Shown: positions 54,240-61,440 of the stretch, in pieces
Layout: every line of letters starts with the position of its first letter
Numbering within the stretch: the first letter of the stretch is position 1
Assembly: GCA_002351725.1 (NCBI GenBank)
Contig: DEHD01000008.1
Coordinates: 78,962-142,961, forward strand
Reading direction: 5' to 3'
Length of the DNA: 64,000 nt
Source: Prevotella sp. UBA2809
GTDB taxonomy: Bacteria; Bacteroidota; Bacteroidia; Bacteroidales; Bacteroidaceae
Made by a program: the position numbers and the translations under genes
Notes under the pieces: model-generated
Seen by the model: only the letters and a program-made list of their open reading frames with translations
Database searches by the model: none
Told to the model about the DNA's origin: nothing

Positions 54240-55140
54240 GATTGAACTTCAAAAGCTCCGCGACCTGCCTATTGAGGGGGTCGCAGAGCGACTCGGACTC
54301 ACAGTTAGCCACCACAAGTGCCTGTGTCCGTTCCATCAGGATCATCACGCCTCGATGTCGTTCAGCGTTAAGCGCAACACGTATCGTTGCTTTGTGTGCG
54401 GAGCCTCGGGTAGCGGCCCTATCGACCTGGTGATGCGTTACCTGAACAAGGACTTTCTTGATGCCTGCCGCTGGTTGGCCGACGAACACAACATGATCCT
54501 AACGGAAAATGTGAAAATTGAAAAATGTAATAATGTAAACATTAACCCCTTCGACGCCAGCAGATACAATCGATACTTTGAGCATCCGTGGCTATCGCAA
54601 GAGGCACAAAAGTTTCTGTTCGATGAGCGTGGTATCAGCCAGAGAGTGGCCACGTGGTGCAGGCTTGCATCGTGGCGCGACAAGCAGGGCACGCCGTGGT
54701 TGCAGATACCCTACTACAACCGCCAAGGCCTACTGGTTGGCGTTCAGAACCGCAACCTTGTAAGGGGCTCCCTACCCCGCTTCCGTTTTCCGCAAGGCTC
54801 CGAGTGCGGCATCTATAATTTGCCAATACTGAACTTGATACTTCCAGGCGAGGCATTGTGGATAACCGAGGGATGTAGCGACTGCTGGGCGATGCTCTCG
54901 GCAGGCCGGAAGGCCATCGCCATCCCGTCGGCCACGCTGCTTAGCAAGAAGGATAAGGAACTGCTGTTATCGCTATCCGATATGTATACATTCCACATGT
55001 TTCCTGACCGCGATGAGCCCGGGGAGCGACTCTTTATGCAACTGAAAGAGGTATTGCCCAGCCTGGAGCATCACCAACTGCCAGCAGGCTGCAAGGACTT
55101 TGGTGAGTACTATGTACAATGTAAAAATTTAAAAATTTAA
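54232..55140 (+). CDS. CHC2 zinc-finger primase-like protein
   Basis: The 302-residue product has a CHC2 zinc finger (CLCPFHQDHHASMSF and YRCFVCGASGSGPIDLV, about 24-65), the DNA-binding module of DnaG-type primases. A Toprim-like domain follows, with LWITEGCSDCWAMLSAG near 208 and MFPDRDEPGERLF near 256 providing Glu and Asp metal ligands. It lacks a helicase-binding C-terminus. It should make or bind primers for an unknown replicon or repair process. Confidence 0.82.
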   Translation: MDKIELQKLRDLPIEGVAERLGLTVSHHKCLCPFHQDHHASMSFSVKRNTYRCFVCGASGSGPIDLVMRYLNKDFLDACRWLADEHNMILTENVKIEKCNNVNINPFDASRYNRYFEHPWLSQEAQKFLFDERGISQRVATWCRLASWRDKQGTPWLQIPYYNRQGLLVGVQNRNLVRGSLPRFRFPQGSECGIYNLPILNLILPGEALWITEGCSDCWAMLSAGRKAIAIPSATLLSKKDKELLLSLSDMYTFHMFPDRDEPGERLFMQLKEVLPSLEHHQLPAGCKDFGEYYVQCKNLKI

Positions 55141-55164
55141 ATAATTAAAAATGTAAAAAATAGA

Positions 55165-55386
55165 ATGGAAAAAGATTTTATCATTAGGGCCTATACCAAG
55201 AAGGAGTTGGCGCTGTGCTACTTCCCTAACAGCAATCCGCGCACGGCAGTTAACCACCTTATGAGTTGGATAAACCGCTGCACCACGCTTTGGGAACAAC
55301 TTCAAGACACAGGATACAGCACCACCAGCAAGGCTTTTACGCCAAGACAGGTAAAGGCTATAGTAGAACAACTAGGCGAACCTTAA
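55165..55386 (+). CDS. DUF4248 family protein
   Basis: The 73-residue product matches the short DUF4248 family: FIIRAYTKKELALCYFPNSN then AVNHLMSWINRCTTLWEQL. A winged-helix-like DNA-binding role is plausible but unproven. It follows the primase by 24 bp of A/T-rich, partly heptamer-phased sequence. Confidence 0.8.
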   Translation: MEKDFIIRAYTKKELALCYFPNSNPRTAVNHLMSWINRCTTLWEQLQDTGYSTTSKAFTPRQVKAIVEQLGEP

Positions 55387-55572
55387 TTTTTCTTTGAAAT
55401 AATGTTCCGCCATCGCACGGCATCGCCCGCCATCGCCCAAACGGTGGCGGCGATTGTTGTACCTTTGTAATGTCAAAACAAAGGAGAAAAATAACTCCCT
55501 AGTTAGAGAAAAAAATCTCCCTAGTTAGACAGCAAAAATTTTATGTTTAACCCTTAAAAAAAAGTATTATTT

Positions 55573-56091
55573 ATGGCACTTAAAGTAAAAGCAACTGAAC
55601 AGCTGATTAAAATCGGCAAGTACGAAGGTAAGTATCGCTACATCATGATGCCCGAGTTGTACACATCACTCAGTCAGGAGAAGGTGATTAAGGAGGCTGC
55701 CCTTCGCAGCGGAGTAAGTAAAGGTATCATGCAGGCATGCTGGGATGCTGCAGGTGAGGTTATCAAGGCGTGGGCCACCGAAGGCCACTCGGTAGCGCTG
55801 CCAGGACTGGGCACCATGCGATTCGGACTGCGCGCCAAGAGTGTGGAGAAGGTAGACGAGGTGAAGGCAGGCCTCATTACCAGTCGCCGAATCATCTTCA
55901 CACCAGCCGTTGAGCTGAAGGACGAACTTGCAGGTACCGCCATCCAGATTACCTGCTACGACCGCGATGGCAAGGAGGTGAAACGAGTTACCAGCACCGA
56001 CAGCGGTGACATCGAGGATCCCGAGAATGATCAGCCATCAAGCGGCGGCCAGACCCAGCCATCAGGTGACGTTCCAGGCGAGGGAGATTAA
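55573..56091 (+). CDS. HU-like DNA-binding protein with acidic tail
   Basis: The 172-residue product is an IHF/HU-type domain variant. The DNA-binding arm region reads GLGTMRFGLRAKSVEKVDEV near 77 and RRIIFTPAVELKDELAGTAI near 103. The last 40 residues (STDSGDIEDPENDQPSSGGQ) are acidic and disordered. Such proteins regularly follow DUF4248 genes in Bacteroidales. It probably compacts or marks DNA for the cassette. Confidence 0.82.
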   Translation: MALKVKATEQLIKIGKYEGKYRYIMMPELYTSLSQEKVIKEAALRSGVSKGIMQACWDAAGEVIKAWATEGHSVALPGLGTMRFGLRAKSVEKVDEVKAGLITSRRIIFTPAVELKDELAGTAIQITCYDRDGKEVKRVTSTDSGDIEDPENDQPSSGGQTQPSGDVPGEGD

Positions 56092-56172
56092 GCGCTAAGG
56101 GTCAGGGGCTAAGCCCCTACCCTTTGCACAATGTAAAAATTATAAAAATGATAAAATTTAAAAATTAATACC

Positions 56173-56274
56173 ATGACAAAGAGAGAAACTATTAAATTCA
56201 TCGTACAGATGATTGCAAGTATCGCAACGGCGATTGTTACAGCCCTCGGAGCAACAAGCTGCATGGGCATGTAG
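56173..56274 (+). CDS. Smalltalk protein (33 residues)
   Basis: ATG 56173 to TAG 56272-56274 encodes MTKRETIKFIVQMIASIATA followed by a short hydrophobic end with TSCMGM. This is the small membrane peptide known as smalltalk protein, typical after HU-like genes. It has one transmembrane helix and a lipobox-like Cys near the C-terminus. Its role is unknown. The usual following amidase gene is absent here. Confidence 0.8.
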   Translation: MTKRETIKFIVQMIASIATAIVTALGATSCMGM

Positions 56275-56281
56275 AAAAAGG

Positions 56282-56313
56282 AAAGAACCACCCCGAAGGT
56301 GGCTCTTTTCTTT
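56282..56313 (+). terminator. Terminator of the primase cassette
   Basis: AAGAACCACC/GGTGGCTCTT with loop CCGAA is followed by TTCTTT. Confidence 0.75.
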
Positions 56314-56323
56314 ATTCGTTTGA

Positions 56324-57139
56324 TTATTCTGTAACTTTCGTCATTTCGAAGGTAGCGGTGTAGGTGGTGCCGTCGTCGCGCATGCGCAAGGCCGTCCACT
56401 TCATAACGCCGTCCTTTATACTCTCTATCTCCCACCACTCGCGCAGTTCGTCGCTGTCGGCAGTCTGTTTCCAGCGGGTGCAGAGCAGAATGCCATCTAC
56501 GAAGTACTCGGCAAGCACATCGTTGCTATTTACCCACTCATCGCCTACCTTATTATAATAAACGTAGGTTCCGTCGGCTTTGTACTCCCAGCGGTGCAGT
56601 TGGCCGTCAGTGTGCTCGTCTTCCGAACTGGTAACCTTGCCTTCCCATGTGCCAATGATGTCATTCTCAAAGTCGTTTTCTATGCGGATATAGTGCTCTT
56701 TGTCGTATACCTCATTAATAACCATTTCGCCATCTAAATAGGCTTTCCAATCAGATTTCAAAAACATGTCATTGTCGGTAATAGAGAAAATCTGCGACAC
56801 CGTGATATGTTTGATATGCTCATTTTCGATTGCAGTGAGCGTAACATTGATGCCATCGATGACGACGTCGGCTTTTGCATGATTGTTCCAAGAGTCGCTA
56901 TAGAAATCTGAAAGACTACCGTACGCCTTTGTAGGCGACAAGAATGTGATGACTGCCTTCAGGTTGGTGGGACATGGTTGGCCATCTAATTCTTCGACCA
57001 TCCACTTTCCGATAATCTTCTCAGAAATGTTGAGATCGGGCTGAGTGGGATTATCAACAACATCGGTATTACACGATGTGAACACACTTGCGCCGCAAAC
57101 GAGGGTGGCGGCCAGCACCCAATTCATGATCTTTTTCAT
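56324..57139 (-). CDS. Lipocalin-like lipoprotein
   Basis: The 271-residue product has a lipoprotein signal (VFTSC, Cys at 23) and two similar beta-barrel-like halves: ISEKIIGKWMVEELDG near 38 and DIIGTWEGKVTSSEDE near 160, each starting with the G-x-W of lipocalin-like domains. It is probably exposed on the outer membrane. Ligand and role are unknown. It occupies the place where an amidase gene often follows smalltalk. A minus-strand TATATTTG at 57196-57203 is its likely -7 element. Confidence 0.75.
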   Translation of the reverse strand: MKKIMNWVLAATLVCGASVFTSCNTDVVDNPTQPDLNISEKIIGKWMVEELDGQPCPTNLKAVITFLSPTKAYGSLSDFYSDSWNNHAKADVVIDGINVTLTAIENEHIKHITVSQIFSITDNDMFLKSDWKAYLDGEMVINEVYDKEHYIRIENDFENDIIGTWEGKVTSSEDEHTDGQLHRWEYKADGTYVYYNKVGDEWVNSNDVLAEYFVDGILLCTRWKQTADSDELREWWEIESIKDGVMKWTALRMRDDGTTYTATFEMTKVTE

Positions 57140-57273
57140 AATTACGGTTTTAAATTATTGTTTGTCAAAAGGTTGTTATATATCTAAAATCGGTACAAAT
57201 ATACGTATTTTTTTCTTTCGTTGTTCTTTTTAATAAAAAAAAGTAGTATTTTAACCTTTAAAAATTAAGTACC

Positions 57274-57393
57274 ATGACTAAAAAGGAAACCATTAAGTTT
57301 ACAGATGGAGGGATGCAGGATTTTTCTAAAAAAGATTATCAGAATAACCTATATTTATCAAATATCGCTTATTATATTAACCTTTTTGGCTAA
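57274..57393 (+). pseudogene. Truncated second smalltalk-like gene
   Basis: ATG 57274 gives MTKKETIKF, nearly the same as the first nine residues of the smalltalk gene at 56173. It then diverges into an unrelated frame without a membrane helix and ends at TAA 57391. The sequence before the ATG is also similar (AAAAATTAAGTACC versus AAAAATTAATACC). The rest of 57140-57584 shows no other gene. Confidence 0.55.
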
Positions 57394-57596
57394 AAATTTG
57401 GTTATTACAATAAGTTTAATTATGTAAGACACAGGGCGACTTCTTGATTTCTGGGTGGTAGGGCTGCTGTATTGAAGAATTTTTAGACTTATGTCAATTT
57501 TTAAAAGTTAATTTGTTTTTTAGAGGATGAGATTGTCGATATATCCATTTAAAATGCTTACCTTTGCAGCCAACTGATTAAGACTTGGGTAAAAAG

Positions 57597-58034
57597 ATGG
57601 CAGAAGAAACAAATAATGGGTATAGACACATCGTACCATTACAGATAAGATTTAACGATGTAGACAAGTTCGGTCATGTCAATAATACGATCTATTTTCA
57701 GTTCTACGACACTGCAAAAACAGACTATATCGCCACCGTGTGCAAGGATGTGGATTGGGAACGGCAGGCTATTGTAGTTGTGAAGATTGAGGCTGATTTT
57801 ATTTCTCAGATTAAAGGCAATAACCATATTGCCGGACGTACTCGTATAACCAAGATAGGAAACAAGAGTTTCCATCTTGAACAGGATATCATAGATACCG
57901 ATACGCAAGAAGTCAAAAGCCATTGCACATCGATCATGGTACTATACGATTTGGAACACCATCAAACCATTCCTCTTCCTGACGAGTGGCGCCAGGCCAT
58001 CACCAACTACGAGGGACTTGCTAGTGACAAATAA
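57597..58034 (+). CDS. Acyl-CoA thioesterase (4HBT hotdog family)
   Basis: The 145-residue cytoplasmic hotdog protein has QIRFNDVDKFGHVNNTIYFQFYDTAK near the N-terminus; the Asp in FNDVD is the usual catalytic residue of YbgC-type thioesterases. It should hydrolyse acyl-CoA of unknown chain length. Start ATG 57597 is preferred to TTG 57585. TACCTTTG at 57559-57566 is the likely -7 element. Its end overlaps the convergent cbiB by 14 bp. Confidence 0.85.
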   Translation: MAEETNNGYRHIVPLQIRFNDVDKFGHVNNTIYFQFYDTAKTDYIATVCKDVDWERQAIVVVKIEADFISQIKGNNHIAGRTRITKIGNKSFHLEQDIIDTDTQEVKSHCTSIMVLYDLEHHQTIPLPDEWRQAITNYEGLASDK

Positions 58035-58983
58035 TACTTTCGGCCAACAGCAAGGCAATCATCAAGATTTCAGCCATTCGATTCACTCGGATGGCTGTTT
58101 TCATATCCGCCGTGGTGAGTTCTCGGTCGTTCTCGCCGATATAGGGTTTATCGAAGACTTCGCCAAAATACTTATGCGGACCACCGAATCGACAATTGAG
58201 AATTCCTGCCAAAGCTGCCTCTGGGTAGCCGCTGTTGGGCGAGGCGTGATTTTTTCCGTTTCGATGAACGAAACGGAGGTGATAGGTGATAGGTGATGGG
58301 TGATGGTTGATACCACCAACACCTAACACCCAACTCCCAACAACCATCAGCAACGCTGTTAAGCGTGCTGGTATATAATTAGCCACATCGTCGATATGAG
58401 CTGCCCAACAGCCAAACTGCAGATAACGCTCGGTATGATAGCCTATCATCGAGTCGAGTGTGTTCACCATCTTATATGCCAGCATACCTGGAGTTCCCAG
58501 AATAGCCAACCAGAACAGAGGGGCTATCACTCCGTCGCTCAGGTTCTCAGCAAGCGTTTCGAGGGCTGCAGTACGAACCTCTTGTGCCGATAGTTCTGAC
58601 GTATCACGTCCTACGATGCGCGCCACTTGCGCCCTACCCTCGTCTAACGAGCGGTCCAATGCCAGGAACACGTCGCGCACCTCTTTTATAAGAGTGGTTC
58701 CTGCCAAGCAGTAGAAAACCACAATGGCATCGAAAACGAAAACCACCCACATCGACACGCCCATCAGCCACCATCGCACCAGCCAGCTGATGCCAAACAC
58801 CAAAGCAATCAACGCCACCGCCATCAAGCCCCCTTTCAGCTTGCGATGGCCGCCACTATTCAGCCGTTTCTCGCCAAAGGCAATCATCTTACCGAACCAC
58901 ACAATGGGATGTGGCAATCTTTCAGGATCACCAAAAACAAAATCCAATAGCCAGCCTATTATCAATGAAATCGGACTAATCAT
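58021..58983 (-). CDS. cbiB: Adenosylcobinamide-phosphate synthase
   Basis: This membrane enzyme joins aminopropanol phosphate to adenosylcobyric acid in cobalamin synthesis. The 320-residue product has LLDFVFGDPERLPHPIVWFGKMI at the start, TLAENLSDGVIAPLFW near 143, KMVNTLDSMIGYHTERYLQFG near 170 and PNSGYPEAALAGIL near 252. The loop before that last motif contains an extra segment (GINHHPSPITYHLRF) encoded by a heptamer repeat tract. It is divergent from cobS. Confidence 0.93.
   Translation of the reverse strand: MISPISLIIGWLLDFVFGDPERLPHPIVWFGKMIAFGEKRLNSGGHRKLKGGLMAVALIALVFGISWLVRWWLMGVSMWVVFVFDAIVVFYCLAGTTLIKEVRDVFLALDRSLDEGRAQVARIVGRDTSELSAQEVRTAALETLAENLSDGVIAPLFWLAILGTPGMLAYKMVNTLDSMIGYHTERYLQFGCWAAHIDDVANYIPARLTALLMVVGSWVLGVGGINHHPSPITYHLRFVHRNGKNHASPNSGYPEAALAGILNCRFGGPHKYFGEVFDKPYIGENDRELTTADMKTAIRVNRMAEILMIALLLAESIICH
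58278..58347. repeat. Ten-unit heptamer tract inside cbiB
   Basis: On the plus strand GGTGATA, GGTGATA, GGTGATG, GGTGATG, GTTGATA are followed without a break by CCACCAA, CACCTAA, CACCCAA, CTCCCAA, CAACCAT. The two halves are roughly complementary in type. The tract lies within the cbiB coding frame. Confidence 0.8.
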
Positions 58984-59017
58984 AAGTGCAAAGGTACAAT
59001 ATTAATTTGTTATTTCT

Positions 59018-59047
59018 TTGTTCATACGGAAAAATAACGTATCTTTG
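59018..59047 (+). promoter_or_regulatory. Promoter of cobS-cobU-cobT
   Basis: TTG (59018-59020), 19 bp, TATCTTTG (59040-59047). A minus-strand TACCTTTG at 58988-58995 may serve cbiB. I see no cobalamin riboswitch in the 83-bp gap. Confidence 0.7.
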
Positions 59048-59066
59048 CCAACAAAAAACTAAGTTT

Positions 59067-59846
59067 ATGCAGATAGATATAGATCAGACCCACTGGTACG
59101 ACAGAATATGGGCGGCACTGATATTCTTTACTCGACTGCCCTTCTGGCGACTCCATCAACCGCCTAAGGAGTGCTATCAGACGGTAGTAGAACACTGGCC
59201 TTTGGCTGGATGGATAACAGGTGGAGCGATGGCTGCAACGCTGTATTTCGGCAGTTGGTATCTGCCTTATCCTATTGCTGTTTTGTTGGCGATAGTAGTA
59301 AGACTGCTGGTAACAGGAGCTCTGCACGAAGACGGACTTGCCGACTTCCTCGACGGATTCGGAGGTGGTGGTAGCAATCGCGAACGCATACTTGCCATCA
59401 TGAAGGATTCGCATATCGGCACATATGGTGTTATAGGACTGATATTCTACGAATTGCTATTGGCAACTGTCCTACTATCGATGACACCAGAGCTGGCTGC
59501 ACTCACCATTCTGGCAGCCGACCCATACTCAAAGATGGTAACATCGCAACTCATTACGATGATGCCTTACGCCAGAAGCGAAGAAGAAGCAAAAAACAAA
59601 ACCGTTTATCGCAAAATAAGTTGGCAAGCTGGCGTGGGATTAGCCATCCAAGGTCTACTGCCAATGGCTGCATATATTTGGTATACTGGCATGCGTTGGG
59701 ATCTGATAATCTTCATCCCCGCTCTCGTTATGTATTTTCTCTATCTGCTTATCTGGCGCAAGATTCACGGATACACAGGCGATTGCTGCGGAGCAGTATG
59801 CCTGTTGGTTGAACTTACCGTTTATTTAGTAGTTTGCACACAATGA
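59067..59846 (+). CDS. cobS: Adenosylcobinamide-GDP ribazoletransferase
   Basis: This inner-membrane enzyme performs the last joining step of cobalamin assembly. From ATG 59067 the product is 259 aa with several hydrophobic helices. Family motifs are FFTRLPFWR near 21, ALHEDGLADFLDGFGGGGSNRERILAIMKDSHIGTYG near 95, and GYTGDCCGA near the end. The longer frame from 58986 would start inside the promoter. It overlaps cobU by 4 bp. Confidence 0.94.
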   Translation: MQIDIDQTHWYDRIWAALIFFTRLPFWRLHQPPKECYQTVVEHWPLAGWITGGAMAATLYFGSWYLPYPIAVLLAIVVRLLVTGALHEDGLADFLDGFGGGGSNRERILAIMKDSHIGTYGVIGLIFYELLLATVLLSMTPELAALTILAADPYSKMVTSQLITMMPYARSEEEAKNKTVYRKISWQAGVGLAIQGLLPMAAYIWYTGMRWDLIIFIPALVMYFLYLLIWRKIHGYTGDCCGAVCLLVELTVYLVVCTQ

Positions 59847-60397
59847 AAAAGATTATACTTATCACAGGCGGACAACGCTCTGGCAAGAGCACTAAGGCCG
59901 AAGAGTTGGCTCTCTCACTTAGCGATAATCCAGTTTATCTCGCTACAGCTCATATCTGGGATGATGAGTTTCGTAAAAGAGTTCAAAAACACCAAGAACG
60001 TCGCGGCCCACAATGGACAAATATCGAAGAAGAGATAAACATTAGTAACCACGATGTTACAGGTCGTGTAGTAGTTATCGACTGTATCACACTTTGGCTC
60101 ACTAACATTATTTCCATTGAACATGGAACATGGAACATTGAACATTATTTGGAAAAAGCAAAGAAGGAGTTTGATGCATTTACCAAGTATGATGCCACAT
60201 TCATCTTCGTAACTAACGAGATAGGACTTGGCGGTGTCAGTACCAACCAACTGCAACGCAAGTTTACCGACCTTCAAGGTTGGATGAACCAATACATCGC
60301 CCAGAAGGCCGACGAAGTTATCCTGATGGTAAGTGGAATACCTGTAATGGTTAAGGAGACAAGGAGACAAGGAGTTCAAGGAGTTCAAGACAAATGA
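59843..60397 (+). CDS. cobU: Adenosylcobinamide kinase/guanylyltransferase
   Basis: It phosphorylates adenosylcobinamide and transfers GMP to it. The 184-residue product has the P-loop ITGGQRSGKST near 7, YLATAHIWDDEFRKRVQKHQERRG near 32 and VTNEIGLGG near 130. Residues near 92-102 (IEHGTWNIEH) come from a heptamer tract, and the C-terminal ETRRQGVQGVQDK from another tandem repeat. It overlaps cobS and cobT by 4 bp each. Confidence 0.93.
   Translation: MKKIILITGGQRSGKSTKAEELALSLSDNPVYLATAHIWDDEFRKRVQKHQERRGPQWTNIEEEINISNHDVTGRVVVIDCITLWLTNIISIEHGTWNIEHYLEKAKKEFDAFTKYDATFIFVTNEIGLGGVSTNQLQRKFTDLQGWMNQYIAQKADEVILMVSGIPVMVKETRRQGVQGVQDK
60116..60146. repeat. Heptamer tract inside cobU
   Basis: ATTGAAC, ATGGAAC, ATGGAAC, ATTGAAC and a partial ATT run in tandem in the coding frame. 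Confidence 0.8.
60353..60391. repeat. AAGGAG tandem repeat at the cobU 3' end
   Basis: AAGGAGAC occurs twice and AAGGAGTTC twice in succession, encoding the C-terminal tail of CobU up to its stop. Confidence 0.7.
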
Positions 60398-61440
60398 TAC
60401 AATTCAATATTAAGTCTACAGAAAAGTCATTACAAACAGCGATACTGCATAAGATAGATAATCTGAATAAGCCCAAGGGCTCGTTAGGCCGATTGGAGGA
60501 ACTGGCGATGCAGATATGCCTTATCCAGCAAACATTGGAGCCGAGTCTCGCCCACCCTTGCCACCTGCTTCTTGGTGGCGATCATGGTATAGAGCGCGAA
60601 GGTGTAAGCGTTTCTCCACGCGAGGTGACATGGCAACAGATGATAAACTTTACCCATGGCGGCGGTGGAGTTAACATGTTCTGCCGCCAGCATGGGTTCA
60701 AGTTAAGAATAGTGGATGTAGGTGTAGATTATGACCTATCCAATATTGAAGGCATAATCCATCGCAAGATAGCACGTGGCACAAAGAATTTTCTCTATGA
60801 GCCTGCTATGAGTGAGAAAGAGTTCGACCAAGCCATCCAGATAGGTTGCGACTTAGTTGATGACTGCATAGCTGAAGGTTGCCGCATACTCAGCATTGGC
60901 GAAATGGGTATCGCCAACACTTCGCCCTCAAGCATCTGGATGCACTTGTTTACAGGCATTCCCTTGAAAGACTGCATCGGAGCTGGCGCAGGTCTCGATA
61001 CCCCAGGCATCCACCACAAATACGAGGTTCTTTCAAATGCATTAGCAAACTATCAAGCCACCACCCATCACCCAACACCCATCACCCATATCCGACACTT
61101 CGGTGGCTTCGAAATGATAGCCGCCATAGGCGCCATGCTGAAAGCCGCCGAAAAGCATCTGGTGATACTCGTCGACGGCTTTATAATGACAGCCTGCGCA
61201 CTGGCAGCTATTCAGCTATATCCAGCTGCAAAGGATTATATGATTTTTACTCACTGTGGTGATGAGATCGGACACAAGCGCATGCTCGATGCGATGGGTG
61301 CAAATGCCTTGCTTAATCTTGGACTACGATTAGGCGAAGGCACTGGAGCACTCTGTGCATTCCCGATTGTTGATTCTGCTGTTCGCATGATGAACGAGAT
61401 GAACAACTTCGACAATGCCCGCATCACCAAGTATTTTTAG
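60394..61440 (+). CDS. cobT: Nicotinate-nucleotide--dimethylbenzimidazole phosphoribosyltransferase
   Basis: It activates the lower base of cobalamin to alpha-ribazole phosphate. The 348-residue product has NKPKGSLGRLEELAMQICLIQ near 25, GDHGIEREGVSVSPREVTWQQ near 65, GEMGIANTSPSS near 170 and the C-terminal LGEGTGALCAFPIVDSAVRMMNEM with the conserved Glu. A heptamer tract encodes TTHHPTPITHI near residue 226 in the middle of the protein. It ends 4 bp inside the convergent protease gene. Confidence 0.94.
   Translation: MIQFNIKSTEKSLQTAILHKIDNLNKPKGSLGRLEELAMQICLIQQTLEPSLAHPCHLLLGGDHGIEREGVSVSPREVTWQQMINFTHGGGGVNMFCRQHGFKLRIVDVGVDYDLSNIEGIIHRKIARGTKNFLYEPAMSEKEFDQAIQIGCDLVDDCIAEGCRILSIGEMGIANTSPSSIWMHLFTGIPLKDCIGAGAGLDTPGIHHKYEVLSNALANYQATTHHPTPITHIRHFGGFEMIAAIGAMLKAAEKHLVILVDGFIMTACALAAIQLYPAAKDYMIFTHCGDEIGHKRMLDAMGANALLNLGLRLGEGTGALCAFPIVDSAVRMMNEMNNFDNARITKYF
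61062..61089. repeat. Heptamer tract inside cobT
   Basis: CACCCAT, CACCCAA, CACCCAT, CACCCAT in tandem, in frame. The units match those inside cbiB. Confidence 0.8.
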
